Shown here: positions 16,591-25,616 of the stretch, piece after piece | Layout: the number at the start of each line of letters is the position of its first letter | Numbering within the stretch: position 1 is the stretch's first letter | NCBI GenBank assembly: GCA_024637135.1 | Contig: JAGXFT010000054.1 | Span: 1 to 57,433, forward strand | Direction of reading: 5' to 3' | DNA: 57,433 nt | Source: Nitriliruptorales bacterium | GTDB taxonomy: Bacteria; Actinomycetota; Nitriliruptoria; Nitriliruptorales; Nitriliruptoraceae | The notes under the pieces: generated by a model | The model's input: the letters and a program-made list of their open reading frames with translations, nothing else | Databases searched by the model: none | What the model was told of the DNA's origin: nothing | Position numbers and translations under genes: made by a program

Positions 16591-17940
16591 TCACTGCTCG
16601 GCGTAGGTCCAGTTGTCCTGCTTGCGGTGGTAGTCGGGGTCGAAGGTGACCTCGCCGGTGTCGAGGTCGACGTCGACGATCTTGGGCACCATCGGCTCGC
16701 GGTCGGACCGGCACCGCTCGCCCAGGTGGGCCGACACCTCGTCGGCGAAGCCCTCCAGCAGGCTGGCGACCAGCGACTGCGCCCCGATGGGCAGCGCACA
16801 GCGGGCCTGGTCGGTGACCTTGCCCGCCCAGGTGGCCAGCGCCTCGAGGTCCCCCGCGGTCCCGTCGCCCTCGTCGATGCGTTCGAGGGTCTCGAGGATC
16901 GCGGTCGTGCCCAACGTGCAGGCGTTGCACTGCCCGCACTGTTCGACCGACAGGAACCGCGCCAGCGTCACCGCCACGCGCACGACGCAGTGGGACCGGT
17001 CGTAGACGACGAACCCGGCGGACCCGAGCCCGAGGTCCACGTCGGCCATGGCGTCGAAGCCGGTCGGCGTGTCGAACAGGTCGGGCGTGACGACGCGCGA
17101 CGACACGCCGGTGATCACGAACGCCGGATCGACCGCGCCGCCCAGGTCCTCGACGACGGTGCGCACCGTGGTGCCCAGCGGCAGTTCCCAGCAACCGCTC
17201 GCCTCGACGTCACCGGACAGCGTGAACACCATCGTGCCGGGGCTCTCGTCGGTCCCCAGCGTCCGGAACCAGTCCGGGCCCTCGGCCACGATCGCTGGCA
17301 CGTTGGCCAGCGTCTCGACGTTGTTGACCAGCGCCAGCGACGGGCTGGAACTCCCCGTGAACAGGCCGTTGACCCACGGCGCGAGGTGGCGCGGCAGCGG
17401 CAGGTTGCCCTCGACCACCTCCAGCATGGCGGTCTCCTCGCCGTAGAGGTACTCGTCGGGTCCCTGCACCGCCTCGACGGTGTCCGCCCCGGGCCAGCCG
17501 GCCTCCACGGCCGCCGCGACGGCCGAGTCCAGCGCCGACAGCACGCCGGTCGCCCGGGCCTTGCAGCCGACGATGATGCGTTCCGCGCCGACCGCATGGC
17601 GGGCGATCAGCATCCCCTCCAGGACCTGGAAGGGGTTCCAGGTCAGCAGGGCGCGGTCCTTGAAGGTGCCCGGCTCGCCCTCCGCGGCGTTGACCACCAG
17701 CGCAACGGCCAGGCCCTCGTCGTCCGCCGTGTCCCGGATCGAGCGCCACTTGCGACCGGTCCCGAACCCGGCGCCACCCCGACCGCGCAGCCCCGAACGG
17801 TCGACCCGGTCGACCACCTCGTCGCGGTCGAGGTCCAGCAGCGCCGCCAGGCCGGCCCCACCCCCGGCCTCGACGTAGTCCGCGAGGTCGGTGACGGGGC
17901 GGTTCGGCAGCAGGCGCGAGACGTCGTCGAACGGTGGCAC
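16591..17940 (-). CDS. NuoF-like NADH-binding flavo-iron-sulfur protein (orphan)
   Basis: This 449-residue protein resembles complex I NuoF and related diaphorase subunits. Seen are the NADH site GLRGRGGAGFGTGRKW (50-65), the FMN site NAAEGEPGTFKDR (84-96), an SLBB-like middle, and four cysteines for a 4Fe-4S cluster (Cys335, 338, 341, 381). The start is GTG at 17940, with AGGAG five bases upstream; a longer open frame beyond it is not coding. Known NuoF oxidises NADH and hands electrons to NuoE/NuoG, but neither partner is beside it. The complex I operon 17 kb away lacks nuoEFG, so this could be a donor to it or to another enzyme. Its neighbours are unrelated. Confidence 0.87.
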   Translation of the reverse strand: MPPFDDVSRLLPNRPVTDLADYVEAGGGAGLAALLDLDRDEVVDRVDRSGLRGRGGAGFGTGRKWRSIRDTADDEGLAVALVVNAAEGEPGTFKDRALLTWNPFQVLEGMLIARHAVGAERIIVGCKARATGVLSALDSAVAAAVEAGWPGADTVEAVQGPDEYLYGEETAMLEVVEGNLPLPRHLAPWVNGLFTGSSSPSLALVNNVETLANVPAIVAEGPDWFRTLGTDESPGTMVFTLSGDVEASGCWELPLGTTVRTVVEDLGGAVDPAFVITGVSSRVVTPDLFDTPTGFDAMADVDLGLGSAGFVVYDRSHCVVRVAVTLARFLSVEQCGQCNACTLGTTAILETLERIDEGDGTAGDLEALATWAGKVTDQARCALPIGAQSLVASLLEGFADEVSAHLGERCRSDREPMVPKIVDVDLDTGEVTFDPDYHRKQDNWTYAEQ

Positions 17941-17965
17941 GGGCGCTCCTGGGGCCGGGCCGTCC

Positions 17966-17971
17966 ACGGTA
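17966..17971 (-). promoter_or_regulatory. Possible -10 of the NuoF-like gene
   Basis: On the minus strand, TACCGT (17971 to 17966) fits TAnnnT and lies 26 bases before the GTG start, in the 136-bp region shared with divergent azlC. Confidence 0.35.
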
Positions 17972-18076
17972 GGCCGTGAGGCGCGACCCGCCGTCGTGCC
18001 GCCACCTCGGCGAGGTCGACGCCCCCTCGGCAGGTCTCGCTGCAGGGCGCTCGCCGGGTCGCGACACTGGGCGGCC

Positions 18077-18844
18077 ATGACTGCCACCGCCACCGATCCG
18101 TCCGCAAGGGGCCTGCGCGCCGCCTTCCTGACCGGCGTGCGCGGGGTAGCCCCGTTGCTGCTGGGCGTCGTGCCCTTCGGACTGGTCGCCGGGGTCGCCG
18201 CGGTCGAGGCCGGCATCGGCCTGCCGGGCGCCGTCGGGTTCTCCGTCGTGGTGTTCGCCGGGGCGTCGCAGTTGGCCGCGATCGACCTGTTGGGCCAGGG
18301 CGCCCCAGCCGCCGTCGCCATCGGCACGGCGCTGGTGATCAACCTGCGGATGTTGATGTACTCCGCCTCGATGGCACCCGAACTGGCCCCGCTGCCACGC
18401 CGCACCCGGATCGCGTCCGCCTACCTGCTCACCGACCAGGCCTATGCCGTCAGCATCCTGGAGTTCCGCACCGGTGCATGGGACCTGCGGCAACGCCTCG
18501 CCCTGTACCTCGGTGCCGGCGCGACCCTGTGGGGCACCTGGCAGGTCTCGACCGTCGTCGGGGCCGTGGGCGGCGCGGTGATCCCCGACTCGATCCCGCT
18601 GGGCTACGCCGTACCGCTGGCGTTCCTGTCCCTGCTGGTCCCGGCCGTGACCGACCGACCCACCCTGGTCGCGGCCGTCGTCGGCGGGGTCGTGGCCACG
18701 GTCGGTGCCGACCTGCCTGCCAACATCGGCATGCCCCTGGGCGCCTTCAGCGGCGTCGCAGCCGGCTGGTTCGCCTCGCGTCGTGCACGCGTCGCGCCGA
18801 CCACGGCCGACCACCCCACGTTCGCGGACGGGGGACATCGATGA
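18077..18844 (+). CDS. azlC: AzlC-family branched-chain amino acid exporter, large subunit
   Basis: AzlC and AzlD together export branched-chain amino acids (LIV-E family). The 255-residue product has about seven hydrophobic helices. It opens with the family pattern GxxxxxPLLLGVVPFGLVAG and has a conserved FAGASQLAAIDL segment. The ATG at 18077 was chosen because the conserved first helix follows it directly; the upstream open frame overlaps the divergent NuoF-like gene. The stop overlaps the azlD start as ATGA, which is usual for this pair. Confidence 0.92.
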   Translation: MTATATDPSARGLRAAFLTGVRGVAPLLLGVVPFGLVAGVAAVEAGIGLPGAVGFSVVVFAGASQLAAIDLLGQGAPAAVAIGTALVINLRMLMYSASMAPELAPLPRRTRIASAYLLTDQAYAVSILEFRTGAWDLRQRLALYLGAGATLWGTWQVSTVVGAVGGAVIPDSIPLGYAVPLAFLSLLVPAVTDRPTLVAAVVGGVVATVGADLPANIGMPLGAFSGVAAGWFASRRARVAPTTADHPTFADGGHR

Positions 18845-19170
18845 CGTGGCCGACGGCGTCGACGTGGCTGGTGATCGTGGTCGCCGGGGTGGGGACGTTC
18901 GCCCTGCGCGCCAGTTTCCTGGCGTTGGCCGACCGCCTCACCGGCCTGCCCCACGACGTCCGTGAGGCCCTGCGGATGGTCCCGGCGGCCACGCTGGCGG
19001 CCCTGACCATCCCTGCCCTGGTGCGTCCGGACGGGGACTGGGCCCTGCTCGGCCCGCGCGCGCTGGCCGGCGTGCTGGCCGGACTGGTCGCGTGGAGGAC
19101 CCGCAGTGCGCTGCTGACCGTCGTCGTCGGACTGGTCGCCGTTGTCGCCATCGAGGCCATCCTCACCTGA
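18841..19170 (+). CDS. azlD: AzlD-family small subunit of the branched-chain amino acid exporter
   Basis: The 109 residues are almost all membrane: about four helices, with the AzlD pattern of a first helix ending GTFALRASFL and a central RMVPAATLAAL segment. It pairs with AzlC. Start and stop codons interlock with azlC by 4 bp, so the two are translationally coupled and probably made in equal amounts. The next gene, tryptophan 2,3-dioxygenase, begins 73 bp on and could share the transcript. Confidence 0.9.
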   Translation: MTWPTASTWLVIVVAGVGTFALRASFLALADRLTGLPHDVREALRMVPAATLAALTIPALVRPDGDWALLGPRALAGVLAGLVAWRTRSALLTVVVGLVAVVAIEAILT

Positions 19171-19243
19171 CCCACCAGGACCCCGGGAAGACCATCGAGT
19201 GTTGGCGTGGTTGGATGCGGGCCGGGCAACGGCGAGGAGCGGC

Positions 19244-20374
19244 ATGGCGGGCAGCGACGACGACACGGTGTACTACGCCGAGTACCTGCACCTCGACGCA
19301 TTGCTCGGTGCACAGCAGCCGAAGTCCGAGGAGGTCGGACGCGACGCGCACGACGAGATGCTGTTCATCATCACCCACCAGGCCTACGAACTGTGGTTCA
19401 AGCAAGTCCGGTGGGAACTCGACAGCGTCATCGACACCTTCGACGACGACCGGGTCGACGACCGCGACGTCTCGGTGGCCGTCCACCGTCTGGAACGGAT
19501 CGTGGCCATCCAGAAGGTGTTGGTGCAACAGTTGGACGTACTCGAGACCATGACCCCGCTGGACTTCATGGACTTCCGGGACCTGCTCGTGCCGGCATCC
19601 GGGTTCCAGTCGGTCCAGTTCCGGCTGATCGAGAACCGGCTCGGACTGGCCACCGACCGTCGGCTGTCGATCAACGACCGTGCCTACCACGCCGTGCTGC
19701 GCGGCGACCATGCCGACGAGGTCCGGGCCGCCGAGGACCAGACCACGCTGCTGGCCGGCATCGACGCGTGGTTGGCACGGACGCCGTTCACGGAGGTGGC
19801 CTCGTTCGACTTCTGGCGCGAGTACCGCGACACCGTCGACGAACAACTGCAGGCCGACCGTGCCGCCATCGAGGCCGACCCGCGTCTGTCCGACGACGAC
19901 CGCGCCCGCCAACTGGCCACGCAGGCAGCCACCCGGGACCGCTTCCGGACCCTGTTCGATCCCGCGGCGTACCAGGCGCTGCGCGACGACGGTCGCCGGC
20001 GGCTGTCCCACGACGCCTTCGTCGCCGCGCTGATGATCGTGCTGTACGCCCACGAACCGGCCCTGCAGGTGCCACGACGCCTGTTGACGGCCCTGGCCGA
20101 CATCGACGAGGGTTTCGCGCTGTGGCGTCACCGCCACGCCCTGATGGTCCACCGCATGATCGGTGGGCGCATCGGCACTGGTGGGACCTCCGGCCACGAC
20201 TACCTCCGCGAGGCCGCCATCACCCACCGGATCTTCACCGACCTGTCCGACCTGTCCAGCTTCGCCCTCCCCCGCCACCGCCTCCCCGACCTCCCCGACG
20301 ACGTCCGCACGGCCATGGGCTTCGCCTACGTGATCGGGCATCCGCCGGAGCAGGACCCCCCGCCACCGACCTGA
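19244..20374 (+). CDS. kynA: Tryptophan 2,3-dioxygenase
   Basis: This heme enzyme opens the indole ring of L-tryptophan to N-formylkynurenine, the first step of the kynurenine pathway. The 376 residues contain the family landmarks: active-site His45 (FIITHQAYELW), the substrate loop SGFQSVQFR (119-127), the axial heme ligand His298 in HALMVHRMIG, and GTGGTSG. It is longer than short bacterial forms (about 280-300) because of an extra charged helical stretch near 195-260, as in eukaryotic and some actinobacterial enzymes. The ATG at 19244 has AGGAG five bases before it. No other kynurenine genes are in the window. Confidence 0.92.
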   Translation: MAGSDDDTVYYAEYLHLDALLGAQQPKSEEVGRDAHDEMLFIITHQAYELWFKQVRWELDSVIDTFDDDRVDDRDVSVAVHRLERIVAIQKVLVQQLDVLETMTPLDFMDFRDLLVPASGFQSVQFRLIENRLGLATDRRLSINDRAYHAVLRGDHADEVRAAEDQTTLLAGIDAWLARTPFTEVASFDFWREYRDTVDEQLQADRAAIEADPRLSDDDRARQLATQAATRDRFRTLFDPAAYQALRDDGRRRLSHDAFVAALMIVLYAHEPALQVPRRLLTALADIDEGFALWRHRHALMVHRMIGGRIGTGGTSGHDYLREAAITHRIFTDLSDLSSFALPRHRLPDLPDDVRTAMGFAYVIGHPPEQDPPPPT

Positions 20375-20533
20375 GTGGACCGCACGACACCACCCCCTCC
20401 GCCGCATGCGACACCTCCGACGACCCCCCGACAGTGGAGTGGCAGGCAACGGGGCAGTGGTCGGCCGGGGGGGACGGGGGGTGGTTCACTGGGTGGACCG
20501 CGTGTCCGCGTGGATCGACGCCCGAGGCCGATG

Positions 20534-21256
20534 ATGACCGACCAGCCCGACCACGCGACCGATTCGGCGCTACCGACCACGACGACTCGTCCGCCGTCCG
20601 ACGACACCGGTGTGCGTCGTTTCCGTGGCCTGTTGCTGGGCATCGCGATCGCGCGCTACGTCATCCCGATCGCCGCGCTGCCGCTGATCCCGGTGCTGTT
20701 CCCCGATCGGCTCGAACTGCTGATGCTGCTGCGGCCGGGCAAGGAAACCCTGCTGGCGGTCGGCGGCGTGGCACGTACGAACGGCAGTGACGGGCCGAAC
20801 CTGGTGCTGGCCTTCCTCGCCTTCCTGCCGTTGATGCTCGTCGCCGTGTGGGCCTTCTTCGCGCTGGGACGTGCCTGGCAGGCCGAACTGGAGACCGGCG
20901 ACGGACCGGCGTGGCTGTCGCAGGCCGTGCCGCCCGAGACCTTCGTGCGGCTGCAGCGACTGCTGGAGGAACGTGGGGTCGCGATCGCCTTCTTCGGCCG
21001 CATCGCGGCGTTGCCCGCGACGATCATGGCCGCGGCGGCAGGCACCTCCACGATCAGTCCGCGCGCGTACCTGGTGGCGGACTTCCTGGGCGCGATCGCG
21101 TCCTTCGCCATCACCGTCTACGCGGGGTGGTGGTTGGGCGAGGCCTACGAGCGCGGCGGCATCTGGTTCGCCGTGGCCGGGTTCGTGTTCCTGATGGGCG
21201 TGTTCACCTGGGCCTCGGCGTGGCTGCGCCGCGAGCCGGCCACGGCCCCGGACTGA
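20534..21256 (+). CDS. DedA/VTT-like small membrane protein
   Basis: The 240-residue protein has a disordered Thr/Pro-rich N-terminus (about 30 residues), then about five hydrophobic spans. The segment FFGRIAALPATIMAAAAG followed by A-Y-L-V-A-D-F-L-G resembles the VTT/DedA core (F-x-R-x-x-P-x-x-x-x-x-x-G), but the N-terminal half is divergent. DedA-like proteins act as lipid scramblases or flippases. Two ATGs are adjacent (20531 and 20534); GAGG gives better spacing to the second. It converges on htpX, 48 bp apart. The bases around its stop (CGGCCCCGGACTGAC, 21242-21256) recur at 21275-21289, a small duplication. Confidence 0.65.
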   Translation: MTDQPDHATDSALPTTTTRPPSDDTGVRRFRGLLLGIAIARYVIPIAALPLIPVLFPDRLELLMLLRPGKETLLAVGGVARTNGSDGPNLVLAFLAFLPLMLVAVWAFFALGRAWQAELETGDGPAWLSQAVPPETFVRLQRLLEERGVAIAFFGRIAALPATIMAAAAGTSTISPRAYLVADFLGAIASFAITVYAGWWLGEAYERGGIWFAVAGFVFLMGVFTWASAWLRREPATAPD

Positions 21257-21304
21257 CCTCGACCCACCCCGCGCCGGCCCCGGACTGACTGCGCCCGCGT
21301 CGCC

Positions 21305-22231
21305 CTAGGCGCGGCCGCCCATCACCTGGTCGAAGATCGACTCGTTCGGTCCGAGTTGGCCCAGTTCGCGGGCCAACGGCTCGAGTGCCATGATCCGGTC
21401 CGGGATCGGGGGGTGCGAGCTGAACAGCTTCATGGGCAACAGGCGCCCGCCGAACGGGGCCGAGATGAACAGGTGGTTGAAGTTCGGGTTCATCTCGATG
21501 GGCGTGCCACCCTGCCGCAGCCGTTGCGGGTCGTTGGAGCCGCGTTCCAACTTGGCCAGTGCACGGGCCAGGCCGATCGGGTCCTGGGTCAACTCGACGC
21601 CGGTGTGGTCGGCGCGGGACTCGCGCGAACGGGTCACGGCGGCCTGGATCACCATCGCGGCCACCGGGGCGAGGAAGATCATCGCGAGCTGACCCAGCGG
21701 GTTGCCGCGGTCGCGGTCCCCACCACCGCCGCCGAAGATCATCCCGAAGCGGGCGATCGTGGCGAGGTAGGTGATCGCGGTGCCGATGGTCGCGGCCACC
21801 GACCCGACCAGGATGTCGCGGTTGTAGACGTGCTGGAGTTCGTGGCCGATCACGCCTCGGAGTTCACGCTCGTCCAGCGCCTCCACCAGCCCCTGGTTGA
21901 CGCACACCACCGCGTGGCTGGGGTTGCGCCCCGAGGCGAAGGCGTTGAGCTGCGGCGACGGGGACACGAACAGGCGTGGCATCGGCTCGCCGGCACGCTC
22001 GGCCAGGTCGGCCACCATGGCGTACAGGCCCGGGGCCGTCGCGGCATCGACCTGGGTGGCCCTCGCCATCCGGATCGCGAGCTTGTCGGACATGAACCAG
22101 GAGTAGCCGTTCATGGCGACCGCGATCACCAGGGCGATCGTGGCGCCGCCGGTCCCCCAGTAGGAGCCGATCAGCAGTAGCAGGCCCGAGAGCAGGCCCA
22201 GCAGCCCGGCAGTCTTGAGCGAGTTGAGCAT
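21305..22231 (-). CDS. htpX: HtpX-like M48 membrane zinc protease
   Basis: HtpX is a membrane-bound zinc endopeptidase that degrades misfolded membrane proteins. The 308 residues show two N-terminal hairpin helices (about 8-46), the catalytic HELQH (130-134) in GVIGHELQHVYNRD, a third zinc ligand region ESRADHTG about 70 residues later, and two further hydrophobic helices between them. The LNAFASGRNPSHAVV segment is typical of HtpX. The ATG at 22231 has GGAGGTGG before it. A possible -10 (TACGAT, 22279 to 22274 on the minus strand) is 43 bases upstream. It is divergent from the first gluzincin. Confidence 0.93.
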   Translation of the reverse strand: MLNSLKTAGLLGLLSGLLLLIGSYWGTGGATIALVIAVAMNGYSWFMSDKLAIRMARATQVDAATAPGLYAMVADLAERAGEPMPRLFVSPSPQLNAFASGRNPSHAVVCVNQGLVEALDERELRGVIGHELQHVYNRDILVGSVAATIGTAITYLATIARFGMIFGGGGGDRDRGNPLGQLAMIFLAPVAAMVIQAAVTRSRESRADHTGVELTQDPIGLARALAKLERGSNDPQRLRQGGTPIEMNPNFNHLFISAPFGGRLLPMKLFSSHPPIPDRIMALEPLARELGQLGPNESIFDQVMGGRA

Positions 22232-22542
22232 TGCCACCTCCGTGCAGCGCGCCCACGGCGCGACCCGGTCCCGATCGTAGGTCGTCGGCGACCGGCGACC
22301 CATGACCGCCGGTCGACCCTGCGGCGTCGGGACGCATCTCTGCTGCGTCCCCTGGACTCCGCCCGACCCGACACGCCGCCCGGGTCGGTCCGACCGGCGC
22401 GCGGCCGTGCGACACACGAGCGCCCACCGCCCGCAGCCATGTCCGAAGGACCGTGGCCGCGGGCTGGACGGGTTGCCCAACCCCGCCCCCGATATCGTCA
22501 CGTCCCACGAAACCACCGTGGCCGACGTGGGGAGCCGGTGCC
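22232..22542. other. 311-bp divergent intergenic region
   Basis: The region between htpX (minus) and the first membrane gluzincin (plus) carries the possible htpX -10 near 22274-22279 and the 13-mer shared with the paralogue near 22486-22498. I see no credible small gene, repeat or RNA in the rest, which is very GC-rich. Confidence 0.5.
22486..22498 (+). promoter_or_regulatory. Shared upstream element, copy 1 (promoter -10 of gluzincin A)
   Basis: CCCCCGATATCGT ends 45 bases before the GTG at 22543. It contains TATCGT, a TAnnnT -10. The paralogous gene has CCCCCGATACCGT (12 of 13 identical) at exactly the same distance. Confidence 0.55.
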
Positions 22543-24615
22543 GTGGGGGCTGTCGCAAGGGGACTGGGAGTCATCGCCGTGGCGATGGTCGTGTCGGCGG
22601 TGCCGGCGAACGCCCAGGAGGACTCCCCCGTCCGCGAGACCGGCATGACCGAGTGGGAGGTCCGCCCCAACGACAACACCGCCCTGGTCGACATCCAGTT
22701 GTCCATCACCAACACCGGACCGGCCACCATCGACCGCTACGGCGTCCACCTCCCGATGGAGCCCGACACGGTCGACGTCGACCTCGACGGGACCGCGGTC
22801 GACGTGTCGCTGGGCGACGAGGACGGCTTCACGGTCGTGGAGTGGGACCTGGGGCAACCGCTCGTCGACGGCGCCACCCAGACCTGGCACATCAAGCTGC
22901 AGTTCGACTCCGCACCACCCCGCACGGACTTCTCCGAGGGACCACGCATCACCAACGGGTACGTGGCCGTGCCCATCTGGGCCTGGGGTTTCGACGACGC
23001 CACCCTGGTCGTGCGCGTGCCCCAGCGGATGGCGCCGCGCCTGGGTGTGCTCGTGCCCACGGTCGACGCCGTCGGGTGGTCGGTCTTCACCGCCCGCGAT
23101 GCCGGGGCCTTCTCCGACGTGCTGGTCGGAGCGGCCGACGGGACCGACGGGACCGGCAAGGCCATCGCGGTCGGCGACACCACCCTGACCATCCAGGCCT
23201 GGTCCGACGACCCGCAGTGGGGCGCGCAGGTGGGCGTGTTCGCCGCTCGGGCGTTGCCGACGCTGGCCGCGTGGACGTCGACGCCGTGGGACGGAGACGA
23301 GGTCACCATCCGCGAGACCGCCACGCCCGAGGTCGAGGGCTGGGGCGGCTGGAACGACCCCACGGACAACGTGATCAGCGTCGGCGAGGAGTTCGACGCC
23401 GCGCTGTGGACCCACGAACTGTCCCACAACTGGTTCAACCACGCCGAGTTCACCGAGCCCTGGCTGATCGAGGGCCTGGCCCAGGCGGTGACGGTGATGC
23501 TGGCCGACGACCTTGACGTGCCCGACGCCCGCACGGCCCCGGCCAGGCCACCCAGGATGCACCAGGGGCTGTTGTGGTGGGACGTGGTGCTGTCGGGCGC
23601 GGGCACGGACGTGCTGACCGATCCGGACGCGTGGTACGCGACCACCAACGACCTGTACGACACGTCGCACTACGTCATCGACGCGATCGCGACCGAGATC
23701 GGCGAGGACGCCTTCCGCGAGGTCGTGGGGATGACCCTGCGCGAGGAGTCGGCGTGGGGGACGCTGGGCACGCCCGTGGCCACCGACGAGGCCGACTGGC
23801 GTGAATTCCTCGACCTGGCCGAGCGCACGGGCGGCTCGGCCACGGCCCGCGACCTGCTCCTGACCCACGTGGCCACCGACGCCGGCCCGGAACTTCGACG
23901 ACGCGACCGGGCCGTCGCGGCCTTCGACGAGCTCGCGGGCGAACCGATGGGCGTTCCGGCCGCGGTCCGGACGCAGATGCACCACTGGCGCTTCGACGAG
24001 GTCGACACGGCCATCGCCCGCGCCCGCACCACGCGCGCCGACATCGAGGACCTCGCCACGCGGGCGGCCGACCTCGGACTGCCCGCCCCCGACCTCTCCG
24101 ACACCTGGGACACCGGGTCCTTCGACCGCCTCGACACCGAGATCGGCGGGTGGAGTGAACTGTTCCTCGCGGTGGAGGACGTGCAGTCCGCGGCCGCGGC
24201 TGCCGAGCTGCCCCGGCCGGTGCCGGCCATCGACCCGGCCGACGACGACCCCCAGCACATGGCCCAGGTGGTGTCCGGGATGCGGACCGCCGTGACCCAG
24301 TTGGCCGCCGCGGAGGAGGCACTGGCGGCCGCGACGGGACCGCTCGCGGACGCCGGGATGATCGGGACCGACCCCGACGCGCTGCGGGAGCGGGCCCGGG
24401 CCGCACTGGCCGAGGGTGACGTCGGCGTCGTCGCCACCGCCAGCCGCCAACTCGGCGAACTGGCCGAGGGGGCGACCACGCGTGGCCTGCTGCGGATCGG
24501 TGGCGTGGTGCTGGCCGGCCTGGCCGCGCTGGCGCTGGTGGTCACGTCCGTCGTGTGGCTGCTGCGCCGCCGTCGCCGAGACCTCGCGCCGGCCGCACCG
24601 GAGCCCAGTGTCTAG
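22543..24615 (+). CDS. Secreted, membrane-anchored gluzincin-type zinc peptidase (paralogue A)
   Basis: The 690-residue product has a signal peptide (cleavage near ANA-QE, about 24), a long outer domain and a C-terminal membrane helix (about 650-675) followed by five arginines, so it should be tethered on the outer face. The catalytic site is HELSH (291-295), with a second-helix glutamate 14 residues later in WLIEG (Glu310). M1 aminopeptidases have the same H-x-W and W-L-x-E-G features but 18 residues between; a 14-residue gap is nearer to peptidase MA-like gluzincins. The N-terminal 270 residues look beta-rich, and the C-terminal third is helical. Start GTG 22543 has GGGGAG before it. A paralogue lies 4.3 kb downstream. 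Substrate is unknown. Confidence 0.85.
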   Translation: MGAVARGLGVIAVAMVVSAVPANAQEDSPVRETGMTEWEVRPNDNTALVDIQLSITNTGPATIDRYGVHLPMEPDTVDVDLDGTAVDVSLGDEDGFTVVEWDLGQPLVDGATQTWHIKLQFDSAPPRTDFSEGPRITNGYVAVPIWAWGFDDATLVVRVPQRMAPRLGVLVPTVDAVGWSVFTARDAGAFSDVLVGAADGTDGTGKAIAVGDTTLTIQAWSDDPQWGAQVGVFAARALPTLAAWTSTPWDGDEVTIRETATPEVEGWGGWNDPTDNVISVGEEFDAALWTHELSHNWFNHAEFTEPWLIEGLAQAVTVMLADDLDVPDARTAPARPPRMHQGLLWWDVVLSGAGTDVLTDPDAWYATTNDLYDTSHYVIDAIATEIGEDAFREVVGMTLREESAWGTLGTPVATDEADWREFLDLAERTGGSATARDLLLTHVATDAGPELRRRDRAVAAFDELAGEPMGVPAAVRTQMHHWRFDEVDTAIARARTTRADIEDLATRAADLGLPAPDLSDTWDTGSFDRLDTEIGGWSELFLAVEDVQSAAAAAELPRPVPAIDPADDDPQHMAQVVSGMRTAVTQLAAAEEALAAATGPLADAGMIGTDPDALRERARAALAEGDVGVVATASRQLGELAEGATTRGLLRIGGVVLAGLAALALVVTSVVWLLRRRRRDLAPAAPEPSV

Positions 24616-24650
24616 CCTCGCCCTCCACCGGCGCGAGGGAGCAGGACCGC

Positions 24651-25616
24651 ATGTTCGTGGGCATCGAGGGCGGCGGCACCACCTTCGTGTGTGGCCACGG
24701 GACCGGTCCGCACGACCTCGCCGGCGTGCACACCATCCCGACCACGACGCCCGACGAGACCCTGGCCGCGGTGGGCGACTGGATCACCGCCTGCCTGGCG
24801 GACGGCATCGAACCATCCGCCATCGGGGTCGCCTCGTTCGGCCCGCTGGACCTCGACCCCACCTCGCCCACCCACGGCACGATCACGGCCACGCCGAAGC
24901 CCGGCTGGCAGGGCACCGACGTCCCCGGACACCTCCGTACGCGATTCGGCCTGCCGGTCGCGATCGACACCGACGTGAACGGGGCGGCCGTTGCCGAGGC
25001 GCGGTGGGGCTCGCTGCGCGGCGGCGGCCCCGGGGTGTACCTGACGGTCGGGACCGGGGTCGGCGGTGGCGTGGTCGTGGCCGGCCGGCCGCTGCGCGGA
25101 CTGCTCCACCCCGAGATGGGCCACCTGCTGGTGCGCCGCCACCCGCTCGACGACGCACCCGGCTCGTGTCCGTTCCACGGGGACTGCGTCGAGGGGTTGG
25201 CCAGCGGCACCGCACTGCGGGCACGGTTCGGCCGCGACGGCGTCGACGTGTCGGGGGCCGACCTGGAGTTGGCTCGCACGCTGCTCGGCTCCTACCTCGG
25301 CCAGGTGGTCGCGATCGTGACGCTGACGATGGCACCGCGTCGGATCGTGCTGGGTGGTGGGGTCGCGGCGATGGACGGCCTGCTCGACGAGGTCCGACGG
25401 GTGGCGGTCGACCTGCTGGCCGGTGCCGTCCCGCATCCCCGCATCACCGACGGGGCGCGCGACTACGTCGTGCGTCCGGCGCTGGGCGGGCACGCGGGCC
25501 TGATCGGGGCGCTGGCCCTGGCCGCCGACGCGCGAGCGTCGACGTCGGGTCGGGACCCCGACACCGACGCGACCACCGACGTGGTCACCGACGCCACCGG
25601 GAGGCACCCGACATGA
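24651..25616 (+). CDS. ROK-family sugar kinase, probably fructokinase
   Basis: ROK kinases phosphorylate hexoses with ATP. The 321 residues open with FVGIEGGGTTFVCG (2-15), the nucleotide loop as seen in the fructokinases of Bacillus (YdhR/GmuE type). Catalytic Asp108 is in IDTDVNG. The zinc site is EMGH (His158) with CPFHGDC (Cys173, His176, Cys179), followed by EGLASG, again the fructokinase pattern. The ATG at 24651 has GAGG and GGA upstream. The stop overlaps manA (ATGA). Fructokinase beside mannose-6-phosphate isomerase suggests routing of mannose and fructose to fructose-6-phosphate. It starts 36 bp after gluzincin A, so they may share a transcript. Confidence 0.88.
   Translation: MFVGIEGGGTTFVCGHGTGPHDLAGVHTIPTTTPDETLAAVGDWITACLADGIEPSAIGVASFGPLDLDPTSPTHGTITATPKPGWQGTDVPGHLRTRFGLPVAIDTDVNGAAVAEARWGSLRGGGPGVYLTVGTGVGGGVVVAGRPLRGLLHPEMGHLLVRRHPLDDAPGSCPFHGDCVEGLASGTALRARFGRDGVDVSGADLELARTLLGSYLGQVVAIVTLTMAPRRIVLGGGVAAMDGLLDEVRRVAVDLLAGAVPHPRITDGARDYVVRPALGGHAGLIGALALAADARASTSGRDPDTDATTDVVTDATGRHPT

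Noticed and set aside
16591-18405. A longer NuoF-like protein starting at 18405
   Set aside because: The added 155 residues overlap the divergent azlC gene and are not NuoF-like. GTG 17940 has a good ribosome site.
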